A DNA stretch of 64,000 nucleotides from Thermoleophilia bacterium (GTDB lineage: Bacteria; Actinomycetota; Thermoleophilia; Miltoncostaeales; Miltoncostaeaceae). Within the stretch, counting starts at the first letter, position 1; each line of letters starts with the position of its first letter. The position numbers and the translations under genes were made by a program. Positions 17,014-27,850 of the stretch are shown here, piece after piece. The stretch spans positions 62,001 to 126,000 of the forward strand of contig JANQPH010000011.1 of NCBI GenBank assembly GCA_028285405.1. Reading direction: 5' to 3'. The notes below the pieces were generated by a model. The model was not told where the DNA came from, did not search any database, and saw nothing but the letters and a program-made list of their open reading frames with translations.

Positions 17014-18425
17014 CCGAGCACGCCCGCGAGCGCCGCGTGCGCCGCGTGGTACCCGCACATCCCGTGCACGCCACCCCCCGGGGGGGTCGACGCCGAGCAC
17101 AGGAACAGTCGCGGGTTCGGCGTGCGGTGGGGATGGAGGAGCGTGGGGCGGCGGACCAGCTGCAGGCCCCCGTGCGAGCCGCCCGTGATGTCGCCGCCGA
17201 CGGCGTTGGGGTTGTAGGCGGCGTACCAGGACGGCCCGGCGACATGGCGCTCCACGATCGTGTCGCGAAAGCCGGGCGCGAACCGCTCGATCTGACGCTC
17301 GATCGCCTCGGACATGTCGCGCTGGGAGCCGTGCGGCACGTGGGTGTAGGCCCACAGGGTGTGGCCGTCGTCTGGGGTGCGGGTCGGGTCGGCCAGCGAC
17401 TGCTGCCCGACGAGCACGAACGGCGTGGCCGGGTGCTGGCCCCGCCAGACGCCGGCCTCGGCCGCGGCGATCTCGCCGATCGTGCCACCGACGTGGACGG
17501 TTCCCGCCCGTCGGCAGTCCGGGTTGGTCCAGGGGATCGGCTCCGACAGCGCGTAGTCGAGCTTGAACGCCCCGGGTCCGTGCCGGTAGCGGGCGAGCGC
17601 CCGCCGGTATCCGGCCGGAAGCTCGTCGCGGGCGATCGCGTTGAGCTGGCCGGGGTTGGTGTCGAAGAGGATCGCCCGTGCTGGCGGCAGCTCCGACATC
17701 GACGTCACCTGGTGGCCGCACTCGATCGTCCCGCCGAGCGACTCGAGCAGTCGCTCCATCGCGGCGATCAGCTCACCCGAGCCACCACGCACCACGGGCC
17801 ACCCCGCCGCGTGACCGGCCGCCGACAGCAGCACGCCGAAGGTCGCGGTCGCGGGCCGGTTGAGCGGGAGGAACGCATGCGCGGCGGAGCCGGCGAAGAG
17901 CGCCTTGGCCTCGTCGCTCCGGAACAGCCTGGCGGCGAGCAGCGCAGACGGGGCGCTCCGCAGGCCGAGGCCCGCGAGGCCGAGGGGATCGCGAGGGCGG
18001 TGGAGCGCGGGCCCGAGCACGTCCGGGACGACTCGGTCGAAGCGCCCGGCGGGCCGGCCGACGAGCCAGCGCCACGCGCGCCCGTCGCGGCCGAGGCGCT
18101 CGCAGGTGGCTCGCAGCGAGCGCTCGAGGACGCCGGCCCGGCCACCGTCGAGCGGATGGGCTACCGGCGCCTGCGGGTGCACGAGGGCCAACCCGCGGGC
18201 AGCGAGATCGAGCTCGCGGAAGAACGGGGATGCCGCGGCGAGCGGGTGGATCGCCGAGCACACGTCGTGCAGGTAGCCGGGGCGGGTCAACTCGGCGGTT
18301 CGGGCGCCGCCACCGGCGACGTCCGCCGCCTCCAGCACGCGCACCGACCGTCCGGCTCGCGCCAGCGTGATCGCGGCCGCGAGGCCGTTCGGGCCCGAGC
18401 CCACGACGACTGCGTCAACCCCCAT
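17010..18425 (-). CDS. Phytoene-dehydrogenase-like FAD oxidoreductase (PYROXD2-like)
   Basis: 471 residues. A dinucleotide-binding motif opens the protein ([20 protein letters not shown], with a following acidic E at ADVAG). GGARTAELT is the FAD-phosphate loop of the carotenoid/retinoid oxidoreductase group. The C-terminus has [14 protein letters not shown] and [18 protein letters not shown], typical of the family. No phytoene synthase or other carotenoid gene is near, so a carotenoid substrate is not implied. ATG 18425 is chosen over TTG 18437. Confidence 0.88.
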   Translation of the reverse strand: MGVDAVVVGSGPNGLAAAITLARAGRSVRVLEAADVAGGGARTAELTRPGYLHDVCSAIHPLAAASPFFRELDLAARGLALVHPQAPVAHPLDGGRAGVLERSLRATCERLGRDGRAWRWLVGRPAGRFDRVVPDVLGPALHRPRDPLGLAGLGLRSAPSALLAARLFRSDEAKALFAGSAAHAFLPLNRPATATFGVLLSAAGHAAGWPVVRGGSGELIAAMERLLESLGGTIECGHQVTSMSELPPARAILFDTNPGQLNAIARDELPAGYRRALARYRHGPGAFKLDYALSEPIPWTNPDCRRAGTVHVGGTIGEIAAAEAGVWRGQHPATPFVLVGQQSLADPTRTPDDGHTLWAYTHVPHGSQRDMSEAIERQIERFAPGFRDTIVERHVAGPSWYAAYNPNAVGGDITGGSHGGLQLVRRPTLLHPHRTPNPRLFLCSASTPPGGGVHGMCGYHAAHAALAGVLG

Positions 18426-18478
18426 GGTGGGATTCAACCGCCCTCGCTCGCGCGCGGCCCGGTCCTCCCGACCGGTGT

Positions 18479-18503
18479 CCCCGCGGCGCTCGGCACCGCG
18501 GGG
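18479..18503 (-). terminator. Hairpin after the secreted protein gene
   Basis: CCCCGCGG and CCGCGGGG form an 8-bp stem around a 9-base loop, 30 bases downstream of the leftward gene ending at 18534 and before the next leftward gene. There is no T-tract. Confidence 0.5.
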
Positions 18504-18533
18504 AGTCTCGCTTGGGGCCCGGCGGTGGCCCCG

Positions 18534-19679
18534 CTACCGCTGTGCCTGTGCCACCCGGTACGCGGTCAGGAACTCGCCGGCCTGCTTGCCCACGCGGAAC
18601 AGCGTGAGGCCGTTGTCGAAGAACTCGGCGTTCGCGCCGGAGGCCGCCAGCAGGACCTGGCAGGTCATCGGGCTGGCGTCGCCGCAGGCTCGTTCGGCGC
18701 CGGTCGGCTGGGCGTCCGCCCGCGTCAGCATCAGGTGGATCCTGGTCCGCTTGCCGCCGTAGCGCCGCTCGAGGTAGTTGGCGATGCGCTGCGGTCCGCG
18801 AGCCCACTCGAGCGCCGCCACCGGCAGGCCCGGCTTGCGGTACATCTCGATGTGCACGCCGCCCGCGAGCGCGAGTCCTTCGGCCACGCCGATCCACGCG
18901 GGCCGGACGGGCTTGCGGCCGCGCCGGTCCTGGGTGAAGTGGGCGCCCCGGCCGTTGGCGATGGACGTGACGAACGCGGGAGCCATGTACGCGTGCACGC
19001 GCTGGGCGTACGTGCCGCCGTCACGGTGCTCCATCCGCGAAAGCATCGCCATCGCGTTGCTGAAGGCACGCCCGGTGGACTCCTCGGGAGGCTGCGGGGG
19101 CTGGATGGTCTTGCGGAGGATCTTCCAGCCGTTGCGGTTGCAGCGCAGCCGGAACTCGGTCGGGAACGACCCGAGCACCTTGCCGTTGCAGCTCAGCATT
19201 CGCTTCTCGACGACGGGCTTCGGGTCTCGGAACTGGTTGCCGATCTCGTCGATCGCGACCTGCCCTGACTCGGCGCCGTCGCGGGGGCGGTCGATGGCCG
19301 CCTTGAGCGCTCCTGCCATCCGCTCGGGAGTGCCGAGCTTGGCGAGGGCGTGCCCGTTGACCTTCGCGAGACCTCGGTGCAGCCCACCGTTGACGACGCC
19401 ACGGCCGTTGCGGAAGTCGCCACCGATGCGTGACCGCGGTTGGTCGTCGTCGGTGCAGTAGGCCGCCTGGTCGCCGGTCATCTGCCGGAAGACGTTGTCG
19501 CCGGTGCAGCTGAGGCGGCGCGGGCCGGTGAGGAGGGTCTTGGCGCCCTTGGCGTCGTAGACCACGGTGCGAGGCTCGTCCGGGTGTCCGTGCCAGCTGC
19601 CTCCGCCTTCTGCGGCCATCGCCGGCACCGCCAGGGCGCCCGTCACGAGGGCACCAGCCACCAATCCAGCCTTCAGCAT
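18534..19679 (-). CDS. Secreted hypothetical protein
   Basis: 381 residues. The signal peptide [23 protein letters not shown] is followed by a mature protein with eight cysteines, likely four disulfides. Blocks such as [22 protein letters not shown] and [19 protein letters not shown] do not belong to a family I recognise. GGAGG lies 7 bases before ATG 19679, which decides the start over one 36 bases upstream. It is a single-gene unit with a terminator-like hairpin after it. The function is unknown. Confidence 0.78.
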   Translation of the reverse strand: MLKAGLVAGALVTGALAVPAMAAEGGGSWHGHPDEPRTVVYDAKGAKTLLTGPRRLSCTGDNVFRQMTGDQAAYCTDDDQPRSRIGGDFRNGRGVVNGGLHRGLAKVNGHALAKLGTPERMAGALKAAIDRPRDGAESGQVAIDEIGNQFRDPKPVVEKRMLSCNGKVLGSFPTEFRLRCNRNGWKILRKTIQPPQPPEESTGRAFSNAMAMLSRMEHRDGGTYAQRVHAYMAPAFVTSIANGRGAHFTQDRRGRKPVRPAWIGVAEGLALAGGVHIEMYRKPGLPVAALEWARGPQRIANYLERRYGGKRTRIHLMLTRADAQPTGAERACGDASPMTCQVLLAASGANAEFFDNGLTLFRVGKQAGEFLTAYRVAQAQR

Positions 19680-19888
19680 CCAACGGCCTCCAACTCGTTG
19701 CGTCCGTGCCCTCACTCACTCGGCTGGAAACCTCTAGAACATGACCCCAAGCGCCCACGAATCCGGCCTGGCCGCGCGAGGGCCGACGATTCCGGACTGG
19801 GCGAGCGGTTTCGGCGTTTCGCGCACCCTTCCGATTGGTGCGGCACGGGACGGACGGGCCGGTGGTCACGTGGCTAGGTTTTCGGACG

Positions 19889-20959
19889 ATGCCGTCGCCA
19901 GGCTCAGCACCCCAGCCGGTCCGGGCGCTCCAGGCCGCGGGCCAGCAGGTCTGGCTCGACGACCTGAGCCGGACCTCGATTCAGTCCGGCTTGCTCGTGC
20001 GGGCGATCGAGCAGTGGGGGGTCACCGGCGTGACGTCGAACCCGGCGATCGTCGCGCGGGCGGTCCGGGGCAACTCCGCCTACGACGCGGCGATCGCGCG
20101 GCAGGCCGGCACCGGGTCGGCTCCGGAGCAGATCGCGATGGGGCTTGCGGTCGAGGACGTCGCCGGGGCGGCGGACCTGCTCCGCAAGGTCTGGGTCGAG
20201 TCGGGCGGTGCCGACGGGTGGGTGTCGATCCAGCTGCCGCCGCGGCTCGCCGACGACACGGCCGCATCGGTCGAGGCCGCGCTCATGCTCCACGAGCGCG
20301 TCGGCCGGTCGAACGTGCTGATCAAGATGCCGGCGACCGAGGCTGGTGTTCCGGCGATCGAGGAGGTGCTGGCCGCGGGTGTGCCGGTGACCGTGACGCT
20401 GCTGCTGACGCCGGGCCACGTCGCCGAGGCGGCCGGCGCCTTCGTCCGCGCGATCGAGCGACGGGCCGCGGCCGGTGCACCGCTCGACGTCCGCTCCTAC
20501 GCCGCCCTCTACGTCAGCCGGTGGGACCGGGACCTGGCGCCGGACGCCGCCGGGCTCGGAATCGCCGTCGCGGACGCCGCCTACGGCGCGTCCAGGTCGG
20601 TCTTCTCGGGGCCGCGCTGGGAGGAGCTGACCCACCGGGGGGCACGTCCGCAGACGCTGCTCTTCGCGTCGACGGCGAGCCGCGACCCCGAGCTCGGAGC
20701 TGGCTACTACGTCGAGCGGCTCGCGGCTGCCGGGACGGCGAACACCGTTCCGCCCGACGCCCTCGAGGCGTTCGTGAGCGGGGGGAGCGTTCGGTCGACG
20801 CTCAGGGGCGAGCCGGACGAGCTGGAGCGGCTGGCCGGGGGAGTCGACGTCGACGCCCGCGGTGCCGAGCTGCAGGCCGGCGCGGCGAGCGGTTCCGCGG
20901 ACGCCTGGAACGAGCCCCTCGTCGAGCTCGAGAGGCGGGCGGGCGCGGCCGCCGGCTGA
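19889..20959 (+). CDS. tal: Transaldolase
   Basis: 356 residues, the size of actinobacterial Tal. VTSNPAIVARAVRGNSAYD holds the N-terminal substrate motif. Lys146 in NVLIKMPAT is the Schiff-base lysine. VPVTVTLLLTPGHV and SVFSGPRWEEL-type blocks follow. It moves a dihydroxyacetone unit between sedoheptulose-7-phosphate and glyceraldehyde-3-phosphate in the cytosol. No other pentose-phosphate gene is adjacent, which is unusual for actinobacteria, where tal often sits beside tkt and zwf. TAGGTT ends 8 bases before the ATG and there is no ribosome-binding site, so the message may be leaderless. Confidence 0.92.
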   Translation: MPSPGSAPQPVRALQAAGQQVWLDDLSRTSIQSGLLVRAIEQWGVTGVTSNPAIVARAVRGNSAYDAAIARQAGTGSAPEQIAMGLAVEDVAGAADLLRKVWVESGGADGWVSIQLPPRLADDTAASVEAALMLHERVGRSNVLIKMPATEAGVPAIEEVLAAGVPVTVTLLLTPGHVAEAAGAFVRAIERRAAAGAPLDVRSYAALYVSRWDRDLAPDAAGLGIAVADAAYGASRSVFSGPRWEELTHRGARPQTLLFASTASRDPELGAGYYVERLAAAGTANTVPPDALEAFVSGGSVRSTLRGEPDELERLAGGVDVDARGAELQAGAASGSADAWNEPLVELERRAGAAAG

Positions 20960-20965
20960 GGCACG

Positions 20966-22147
20966 TCATCGCGGCGCCGACTCCGCCAGGCCGGCCCGGG
21001 GCACTCCGAGGCCAAGGGGTCGGGGGACGACCGCAAGCGCGGCGAACCAGAGCGCCCCAACGACGAGCAGGCCCACGCGCCCGCTCCCGGCCGCCGAGAA
21101 CGTGAGCCCGACGAGTGGTGTCCCGATCAGCGCGACCGCGTTCGCGACCGCGTTGACCATGCCCGCCGCCTCTCCCGGTGCGTCTCGCCGGGTGAGCGCC
21201 GCGCCGGCGAACGCGGCAGCGAACGGGATACCTCCGGCCACGCCCACCACCACCGCCCCGAGCGCCGCCAGCGGTGCGCCACCGGCGAGGGCGATGGCGA
21301 GCGTGCCGAGCCCACCCGCGACGAGTGAGGCCTGGACGATCGACCGAATGCGCAGCGGGAACCGCGCGAGTAGCCATCCGCCGAAGGGCCGGGACACGAC
21401 CGACAGCGCAAGGACCGTTGCGGCGATCGCGGAGGCGGCCGTCCGCCCCGCCTCCGTCTCGCGCACGACGAGCTCGGTGGTCCAGATGGCGATGATGAAG
21501 CTGAGCCCGTACGCGGCCGCATAGAGGGCGGCGATCGCCCACAGGCCGGGGTCTCGTATGAGCGCCCCCGTCTTGCGCGACGTCTCCGCGATCGGCCCTG
21601 ACTTCGACCACTCCGGCGCATCACGCTCCGCATGCCACTCGACAGCGATGAGCGCGAGCCCCGTCGCGACGATCACCAGGCTGGCGACGAGTGGGGCTCG
21701 CCACTCGAAGGCGCTGTAGAGGAGCGGAACGGTCACGAGCGCGACCCCACCGGACGCGAGCGCGATCCCGCCGTACAGCCCCTGTCCGAGCGCCCCGATG
21801 CCGCACTCGCGGAGGTGCCCGATCCCCGCGATGAAGCACAGGCCCGTCCCGGCTCCGGCGATGAGGCGCCCAACGACGAGGAGGCCGAACGACGGCTCCA
21901 GAATCGCGACGAGGCTTCCGGTGGCGATCAGGAGGAGGCCGAGCGCGCCGGTGGTCCGGGCGCCGACGCGGTCGCTCATCGCTCCCGCCGGAATCTGGAC
22001 CAGCACATGGGTGACCAGGAGCGCGGCGGTCGCGACCCCGATCGCCGCAAGGCTCACCCCGTAGTCCGCGGCGAGCCCCGAAGCGACTCCTCCGAGCGCG
22101 GACGGACCGAAACCGGTCGCCGCGGCGAGCGAGAAGCCGACGGCCAA
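20966..22147 (-). CDS. MFS transporter
   Basis: 393 residues with twelve spans in two six-helix halves. The loop-2 motif reads GAMSDRVGARTTG, and VVGRLIAGAGTGLCFIAG is helix 4. The class resembles the CynX/NimT and NarK-like uniporter or antiporter branches, but the substrate is unknown. The only canonical start in frame is TTG 22147, without a ribosome-binding site, and the frame stays open upstream. The true N-terminus is therefore uncertain. It points away from the acetyl-CoA synthetase promoter. Confidence 0.85.
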   Translation of the reverse strand: MAVGFSLAAATGFGPSALGGVASGLAADYGVSLAAIGVATAALLVTHVLVQIPAGAMSDRVGARTTGALGLLLIATGSLVAILEPSFGLLVVGRLIAGAGTGLCFIAGIGHLRECGIGALGQGLYGGIALASGGVALVTVPLLYSAFEWRAPLVASLVIVATGLALIAVEWHAERDAPEWSKSGPIAETSRKTGALIRDPGLWAIAALYAAAYGLSFIIAIWTTELVVRETEAGRTAASAIAATVLALSVVSRPFGGWLLARFPLRIRSIVQASLVAGGLGTLAIALAGGAPLAALGAVVVGVAGGIPFAAAFAGAALTRRDAPGEAAGMVNAVANAVALIGTPLVGLTFSAAGSGRVGLLVVGALWFAALAVVPRPLGLGVPRAGLAESAPR

Positions 22148-22314
22148 CCCGAGCCGACGGGTTCGGGCGCGAGCGTCCGCGCCGCTGCTCAGGCGCGACT
22201 CCCGACTGAGGCCTGGGGATGGGGGCTCATTGCGCGTCGGTCTTCGTCACAGTTCACGCGATCGTAAGCGGCAGAAGCCGATCAGGGGTCACGACGCCAA
22301 TATCGTAAGTGAAG

Positions 22315-22343
22315 TTGACGATCAATCCAACCAGCGTTAGTCT
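22315..22343 (+). promoter_or_regulatory. Promoter A of the catabolic regulon
   Basis: TTGACG (22315-22320), a 17-base spacer and TAGTCT (22338-22343) form a clear housekeeping-type promoter in an AT-richer patch. It has the same -35, spacing and position relative to the paired operators as promoters B and C. It drives the small Cys/His protein and acetyl-CoA synthetase. The rest of the gap 22148-22461 shows no gene. Confidence 0.8.
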
Positions 22344-22350
22344 GACTTCC
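22336..22350 (+). promoter_or_regulatory. Regulon operator A1 (GTTAGTCTGACTTCC)
   Basis: The first, weaker copy of GTTAGYSNNRCTNNC. It starts 2 bases before the -10 box, so a protein bound here would block RNA polymerase. Its centre is 21 bp from operator A2. Confidence 0.65.
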
Positions 22351-22356
22351 AGATCA

Positions 22357-22371
22357 GTTAGCGAAGCTAAC
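22357..22371 (+). promoter_or_regulatory. Regulon operator A2, perfect palindrome
   Basis: GTTAGC, a 3-base centre and GCTAAC make the most symmetric copy in the window, just downstream of the expected transcription start. A dimeric helix-turn-helix protein is the expected ligand. The most likely one is the XRE-cupin regulator encoded at 37044-37838. Confidence 0.8.
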
Positions 22372-22461
22372 GCACACACGCGGATTCGTGGGTCCGGCCA
22401 GGGGGCGAGCGGAGCGGCAGACGGCCGGTGGGCCTCCCTGGGCCGACGGGAAGGAACGGAT

Positions 22462-22749
22462 GTGAGCCACGTACTGACTGCGGTGGCGCTACGCCAGCCT
22501 CAGCTCGACGCGATTCACGCGCGGGTCACCGGGCGCGTACCGCTCCCGCTGAGCGCCGGCTTCTCGGGCTGCGAGGTACGAGTACCGGCTGCGCGATCGA
22601 ACGTTCGGCACCGGCGCTGTGGCCGGCGGGCAGTGTTCTCGCTCATCCTGCTCGACGGCGAGCGGGTCGACGTGTGCCCGGAGCACGCGGAGGCCGGTGG
22701 GCCGTCGAGCGAGTCCCGGCCGCACGGCGACCATCGGGACCCGGGCTGA
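22462..22749 (+). CDS. Small Cys/His-containing protein, first gene of the acs unit
   Basis: 95 residues from a GTG with AAGGA 6 bases upstream. No signal peptide or membrane span is visible. Cysteines and histidines cluster in the second half (FSGCEV, RHRRCGRRAVF, VDVCPEHAE), which could form a small zinc site. It ends 4 bases before acs, so the two are co-transcribed from promoter A. I do not recognise the family. Its place in a regulated catabolic unit suggests an accessory or regulatory role, but that is inference. Confidence 0.65.
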   Translation: MSHVLTAVALRQPQLDAIHARVTGRVPLPLSAGFSGCEVRVPAARSNVRHRRCGRRAVFSLILLDGERVDVCPEHAEAGGPSSESRPHGDHRDPG

Positions 22750-22753
22750 CGCC

Positions 22754-24715
<1,962 letters not shown>

Positions 24716-24740
24716 TCGGCGGGTCGAAGGTGGCCGCCGA
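24716..24740. terminator. Hairpin between convergent acs and FAH-family genes
   Basis: TCGGCGG pairs with CCGCCGA over 7 bp, directly after the acs stop codon, with an 11-base loop. It may stop transcripts from both directions. The rest of the gap to 24810 holds nothing else recognisable. Confidence 0.45.
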
Positions 24741-24810
24741 CCGGACCTCCTGACGGCGACGACCTCCTACGATTCCCTCAGCGCCGACGGGGCAACGAGC
24801 TCTCCGCCCG

Positions 24811-25635
24811 CTACCGCGACTTCGATTGGACGGGGTTGCGCAGTCGGCCGAGCCCCGCGATCTCCATCTCGACGAGATCGCCTGGCTGCAGTGACCGCTG
24901 CGGGTCCATGAACTCGCCGCACCCCCACGGCGTCCCGGTGATCACGAGGTCGCCTGGCTCGAGCGTGAACGCCCGCGAGCAGAACGACAGGATCTCGGCC
25001 ACCCCGAAGACCATCTTCGAGGTCGACGAGTCCTGAACCGGTTCCCCGTTCACCCAGGTCTGGAGACGAAGCGACTGCGGGTCGGCGACATCGTCGGCGG
25101 TCACGACGGCCGGACCGACGGGGCAGAACGTATCGAGGCTCTTGCCCCGCACCCACTGTCCGTCGCCGAACTGCAGGTCCCGCGCCGAGACGTCGTTGGC
25201 GACGGTGTAGCCAAATACGTGATCGAGCGCGTCGGCTGTCTCGACGTCCTGCATCCGCGTGCCGATGACCACTCCGAGCTCCACCTCCCAATCGACCCTG
25301 GCCGTGAGCTCCCGATCGATGACGATCGGGTCGTGCGGCCCGGCCAGGCTCGACGGGAACTTGGCGAACACCAGTGGAGCGGAGGGTTCGTCGAGGCCCG
25401 CCTCCGCGATGTGGTCGCGGTAGTTCAGGCCGATCGCGACGATCTTGCCCGGGCGCAGCGGCGCGCCGAGGGTCGCCTCGGAGACGGGGCCGAGATCATC
25501 GCCCCCATCCGCCGGCGTGCAGAGCTCGCCAAGGACCTCGTCGGGCTGGTCGGCGGTGGACAACGAGACGAGCCGTCCATCCGCTTCGGTGGCGAGCGCC
25601 CATCCGTCTGCGGTTCGAACGTTGTAGATGCGCAT
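24811..25635 (-). CDS. Fumarylacetoacetate hydrolase family protein
   Basis: 274 residues. A short N-terminal domain (MRIYNVRTADG) is followed by the FAH fold. KIVAIGLNYRDHIAEAG opens the catalytic domain, and DWEVELGVVIG carries the acidic metal ligands. GYTVANDVSARDLQ, GKSLDTFCPVGP and ITGTPWGCGEFMDP are standard family blocks. Such enzymes hydrolyse or decarboxylate beta-diketo or ring-cleavage acids using a divalent metal. It is the last gene of the long leftward operon and so probably acts late in the pathway. AAGGAGAGG precedes ATG 25635. The exact substrate cannot be read from sequence. Confidence 0.9.
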   Translation of the reverse strand: MRIYNVRTADGWALATEADGRLVSLSTADQPDEVLGELCTPADGGDDLGPVSEATLGAPLRPGKIVAIGLNYRDHIAEAGLDEPSAPLVFAKFPSSLAGPHDPIVIDRELTARVDWEVELGVVIGTRMQDVETADALDHVFGYTVANDVSARDLQFGDGQWVRGKSLDTFCPVGPAVVTADDVADPQSLRLQTWVNGEPVQDSSTSKMVFGVAEILSFCSRAFTLEPGDLVITGTPWGCGEFMDPQRSLQPGDLVEMEIAGLGRLRNPVQSKSR

Positions 25636-25723
25636 GCGGCCCCTCTCCTTTGGTCGACGACCGTTCACAGCTCGGGTGCCGGGGGATTGGATCGGTCACC
25701 CATGGCGTGCGCCTTCTCATCCG

Positions 25724-26221
25724 TCAGTCGTCCGAGAGGCGCTCGACCAAGCTGATCCTGGTGCGGATCGGAATACCCCCCTCGATGCTCATCGAGACCG
25801 GACATCGCTCCGCGATGTCGCCCAGACGAGCAACGTCCTCGGCCGAGAGCGTCCCCCTCACCTCGATCTCACGGGAGAGCTTCTTGATCCGGACGTCGAT
25901 GTTGTCGTCGTCGGCCAGCGCGGGCAGATCGCCGCCGGGGCGCTCCCTGCCCGTGGCCATTCCGGCGATCGCGTTCACGCTGACGCGGCAGTCGTCGAGC
26001 TCGATGCCTTCGATCTTGGCCTGCGACGCCAGGGTGGAGATCGTGCACGCCGCAAGGGCCCCGGCGACCTGAGCGAACGGGCTCGGGCCGGTGCCGTCTC
26101 CGCCGATCGATCGGGGCTCGTCACCGACCCAGACATGGCCCTCGCCGCGAATGACGGCGCCGACCGACAGCCACCTGACCGCCTGCACCGCCCCGATCGG
26201 CTCGTTGATCTCGTTCCCCAT
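25724..26221 (-). CDS. OsmC family protein (operon copy 2)
   Basis: 165 residues of the OsmC/Ohr fold. The two redox cysteines expected in the family are present in LAACTISTLA and ERCPVS. The late block CPVSMSIEGGIPIRTRISL is typical. OsmC/Ohr proteins reduce organic hydroperoxides; some members have other roles. It lies 12 bases after the ABC ATPase gene. A second, divergent OsmC protein is encoded earlier in the same operon, an unusual feature for a catabolic cluster. Confidence 0.88.
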   Translation of the reverse strand: MGNEINEPIGAVQAVRWLSVGAVIRGEGHVWVGDEPRSIGGDGTGPSPFAQVAGALAACTISTLASQAKIEGIELDDCRVSVNAIAGMATGRERPGGDLPALADDDNIDVRIKKLSREIEVRGTLSAEDVARLGDIAERCPVSMSIEGGIPIRTRISLVERLSDD

Positions 26222-26233
26222 GCAGCGTCCCTC

Positions 26234-27850
26234 CTAGGGCAGCGCCATGCGCAGCAGCTCTGTGTAGTCGGCGGTGTGCCCGTCGACCGTTCCGACGATG
26301 CGCCCGGCGCGCATGACGTGGATCTCGTCGGCGAAATCGATCAGGTCCTCGAACTCTGAGCTCGCGATCAGCGCGCCGAGCTTGTTCTCGTGCACGAGCT
26401 GCTCGACGATCTCTCGGATCTCCTGCTTCGCGCCGACGTCGATGCCCTGGGTTGGCTCCTCGAGCAACAGGAAGCTCGGAACGCCTTGGATCGCTCTCGC
26501 CAGCGCGACCTTCTGCTGGTTGCCGCCGCTCAGCTGTCCGGCGGGCACGTGAATGCCGGCCCCGCGAATGTCGAACATCCGTGAGTACTCGCCGGCGCGC
26601 TGAGCCTCGGCGCCGCGCTTTCGGTAGCCCACCCACGACAGCCCGCCGGTCACGGGGAGGGCGATGTTCTCGCGAATGCTGAGGAGCCCGGCGATACCGG
26701 CGGTGCGCCGGTCCGCGGGCACCAGCTCGAGACCCTTGCGGACGGCGACCGCGGGCGATCCTGGCCGGAGCGCGGTACCGCCGATGGTGACGTCGCCCCG
26801 GTCGTAGGCGATCCTGCCGGCGAGTGCGGCGAGGAGGGGTCCGAAGCCGGCGCCCTGGACGCCGGCGATGCCCACCACCTGCCCCGGCCTGACGGTGAGC
26901 GACACGTCCTCGACCTGTCCGTCGACGGACAGGCCACGCACGTCGAGTGTCCCGGAGGTCGCGCCACGGACGCGGTTCAGGCGCTTGCGCTCGCCGCGTC
27001 TCTCGCCGTGGTTGACCTTGGTCATCAGGTTGATCAGCCGCTCGCGGTCAACCTCATCGCGGTGGAACGTTCCGACGAGCTTCCCGTCCCGGAGGACCGT
27101 GAGTCGATCGGCGATCCGGAGCACCTCGCTGAGACGGTGGCTCACGTAGACGACGGCGACCTTGCCCTCGTCTCTGGCCCTCGCCAGCCATTCCAGCAAG
27201 TGGTCGGCATCCGCTGCCGAGAGCACCGCGGTGGGTTCGTCGCACAGCACTACCGATCCCTCGGCGACGAGCGCATGCGCGATCTGGGCGAGGCGCAACT
27301 CGGAGACGCTCATCCGGCCTGCCAGGCGATCCGGGTCCAGGCGAGCGCCGACCCGCTCGAAGGCGGCCTCGACGACCTCGCGCTCTGATCTGCTGGTCCT
27401 CGAGCGACGCACGAAGGGGCGCTCGAGCCCGAGTAGGACGTTTCGGCCCACCGTGAGCTGATCGCATGCCTCGACCTCCTGGGGCACGAGCTTGATCCCG
27501 TGCTTGCGACCGTCGCGTGGCGAGCGCAGACGCACCTGCTCCCCACCCATGACGATCTCTCCGCCATCGGGCTGATAGGCGCCCATCAGCAGCTTGAGCA
27601 GCGTCGACTTCCCGGCGCCGTTCTCACCGACGACCGCGTGCACCTCGCCCCGCTTGGCGTCGAAGCTGACCGAGTCGAGCGCCCGCACCCCGGGAAACTC
27701 CTTCGTGATGTCGACCAGCCTGATCGCCGCAGGGTCGGCACCACGCGTCGCCGAGCGACCCGAGGGCGACCTGCGCATCCGCCCTCGGGTCGCCTTCCAC
27801 AGGGCCTGCCCGGTCGTGCGCAGGCCGCCGGTGGGGCTGGCGTCAGCCAT
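26234..27850 (-). CDS. Sugar-type ABC importer ATP-binding protein (RbsA/MglA-like), system 1
   Basis: 538 residues with two fused nucleotide-binding domains. Domain 1 has an intact Walker A (GENGAGKST) and Walker B (VVLCDEPTAVLS), but its signature is degenerate (MSVSELRLAQ). Domain 2 has a degenerate Walker A (GVQGAGFGPLL) but an intact LSGGNQQK signature and LLLEEPT. This mirror-image pairing is normal for the MglA/RbsA family. About 40 extra N-terminal residues precede domain 1. The start overlaps the binding-protein gene by 8 bases. Confidence 0.92.
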   Translation of the reverse strand: MADASPTGGLRTTGQALWKATRGRMRRSPSGRSATRGADPAAIRLVDITKEFPGVRALDSVSFDAKRGEVHAVVGENGAGKSTLLKLLMGAYQPDGGEIVMGGEQVRLRSPRDGRKHGIKLVPQEVEACDQLTVGRNVLLGLERPFVRRSRTSRSEREVVEAAFERVGARLDPDRLAGRMSVSELRLAQIAHALVAEGSVVLCDEPTAVLSAADADHLLEWLARARDEGKVAVVYVSHRLSEVLRIADRLTVLRDGKLVGTFHRDEVDRERLINLMTKVNHGERRGERKRLNRVRGATSGTLDVRGLSVDGQVEDVSLTVRPGQVVGIAGVQGAGFGPLLAALAGRIAYDRGDVTIGGTALRPGSPAVAVRKGLELVPADRRTAGIAGLLSIRENIALPVTGGLSWVGYRKRGAEAQRAGEYSRMFDIRGAGIHVPAGQLSGGNQQKVALARAIQGVPSFLLLEEPTQGIDVGAKQEIREIVEQLVHENKLGALIASSEFEDLIDFADEIHVMRAGRIVGTVDGHTADYTELLRMALP

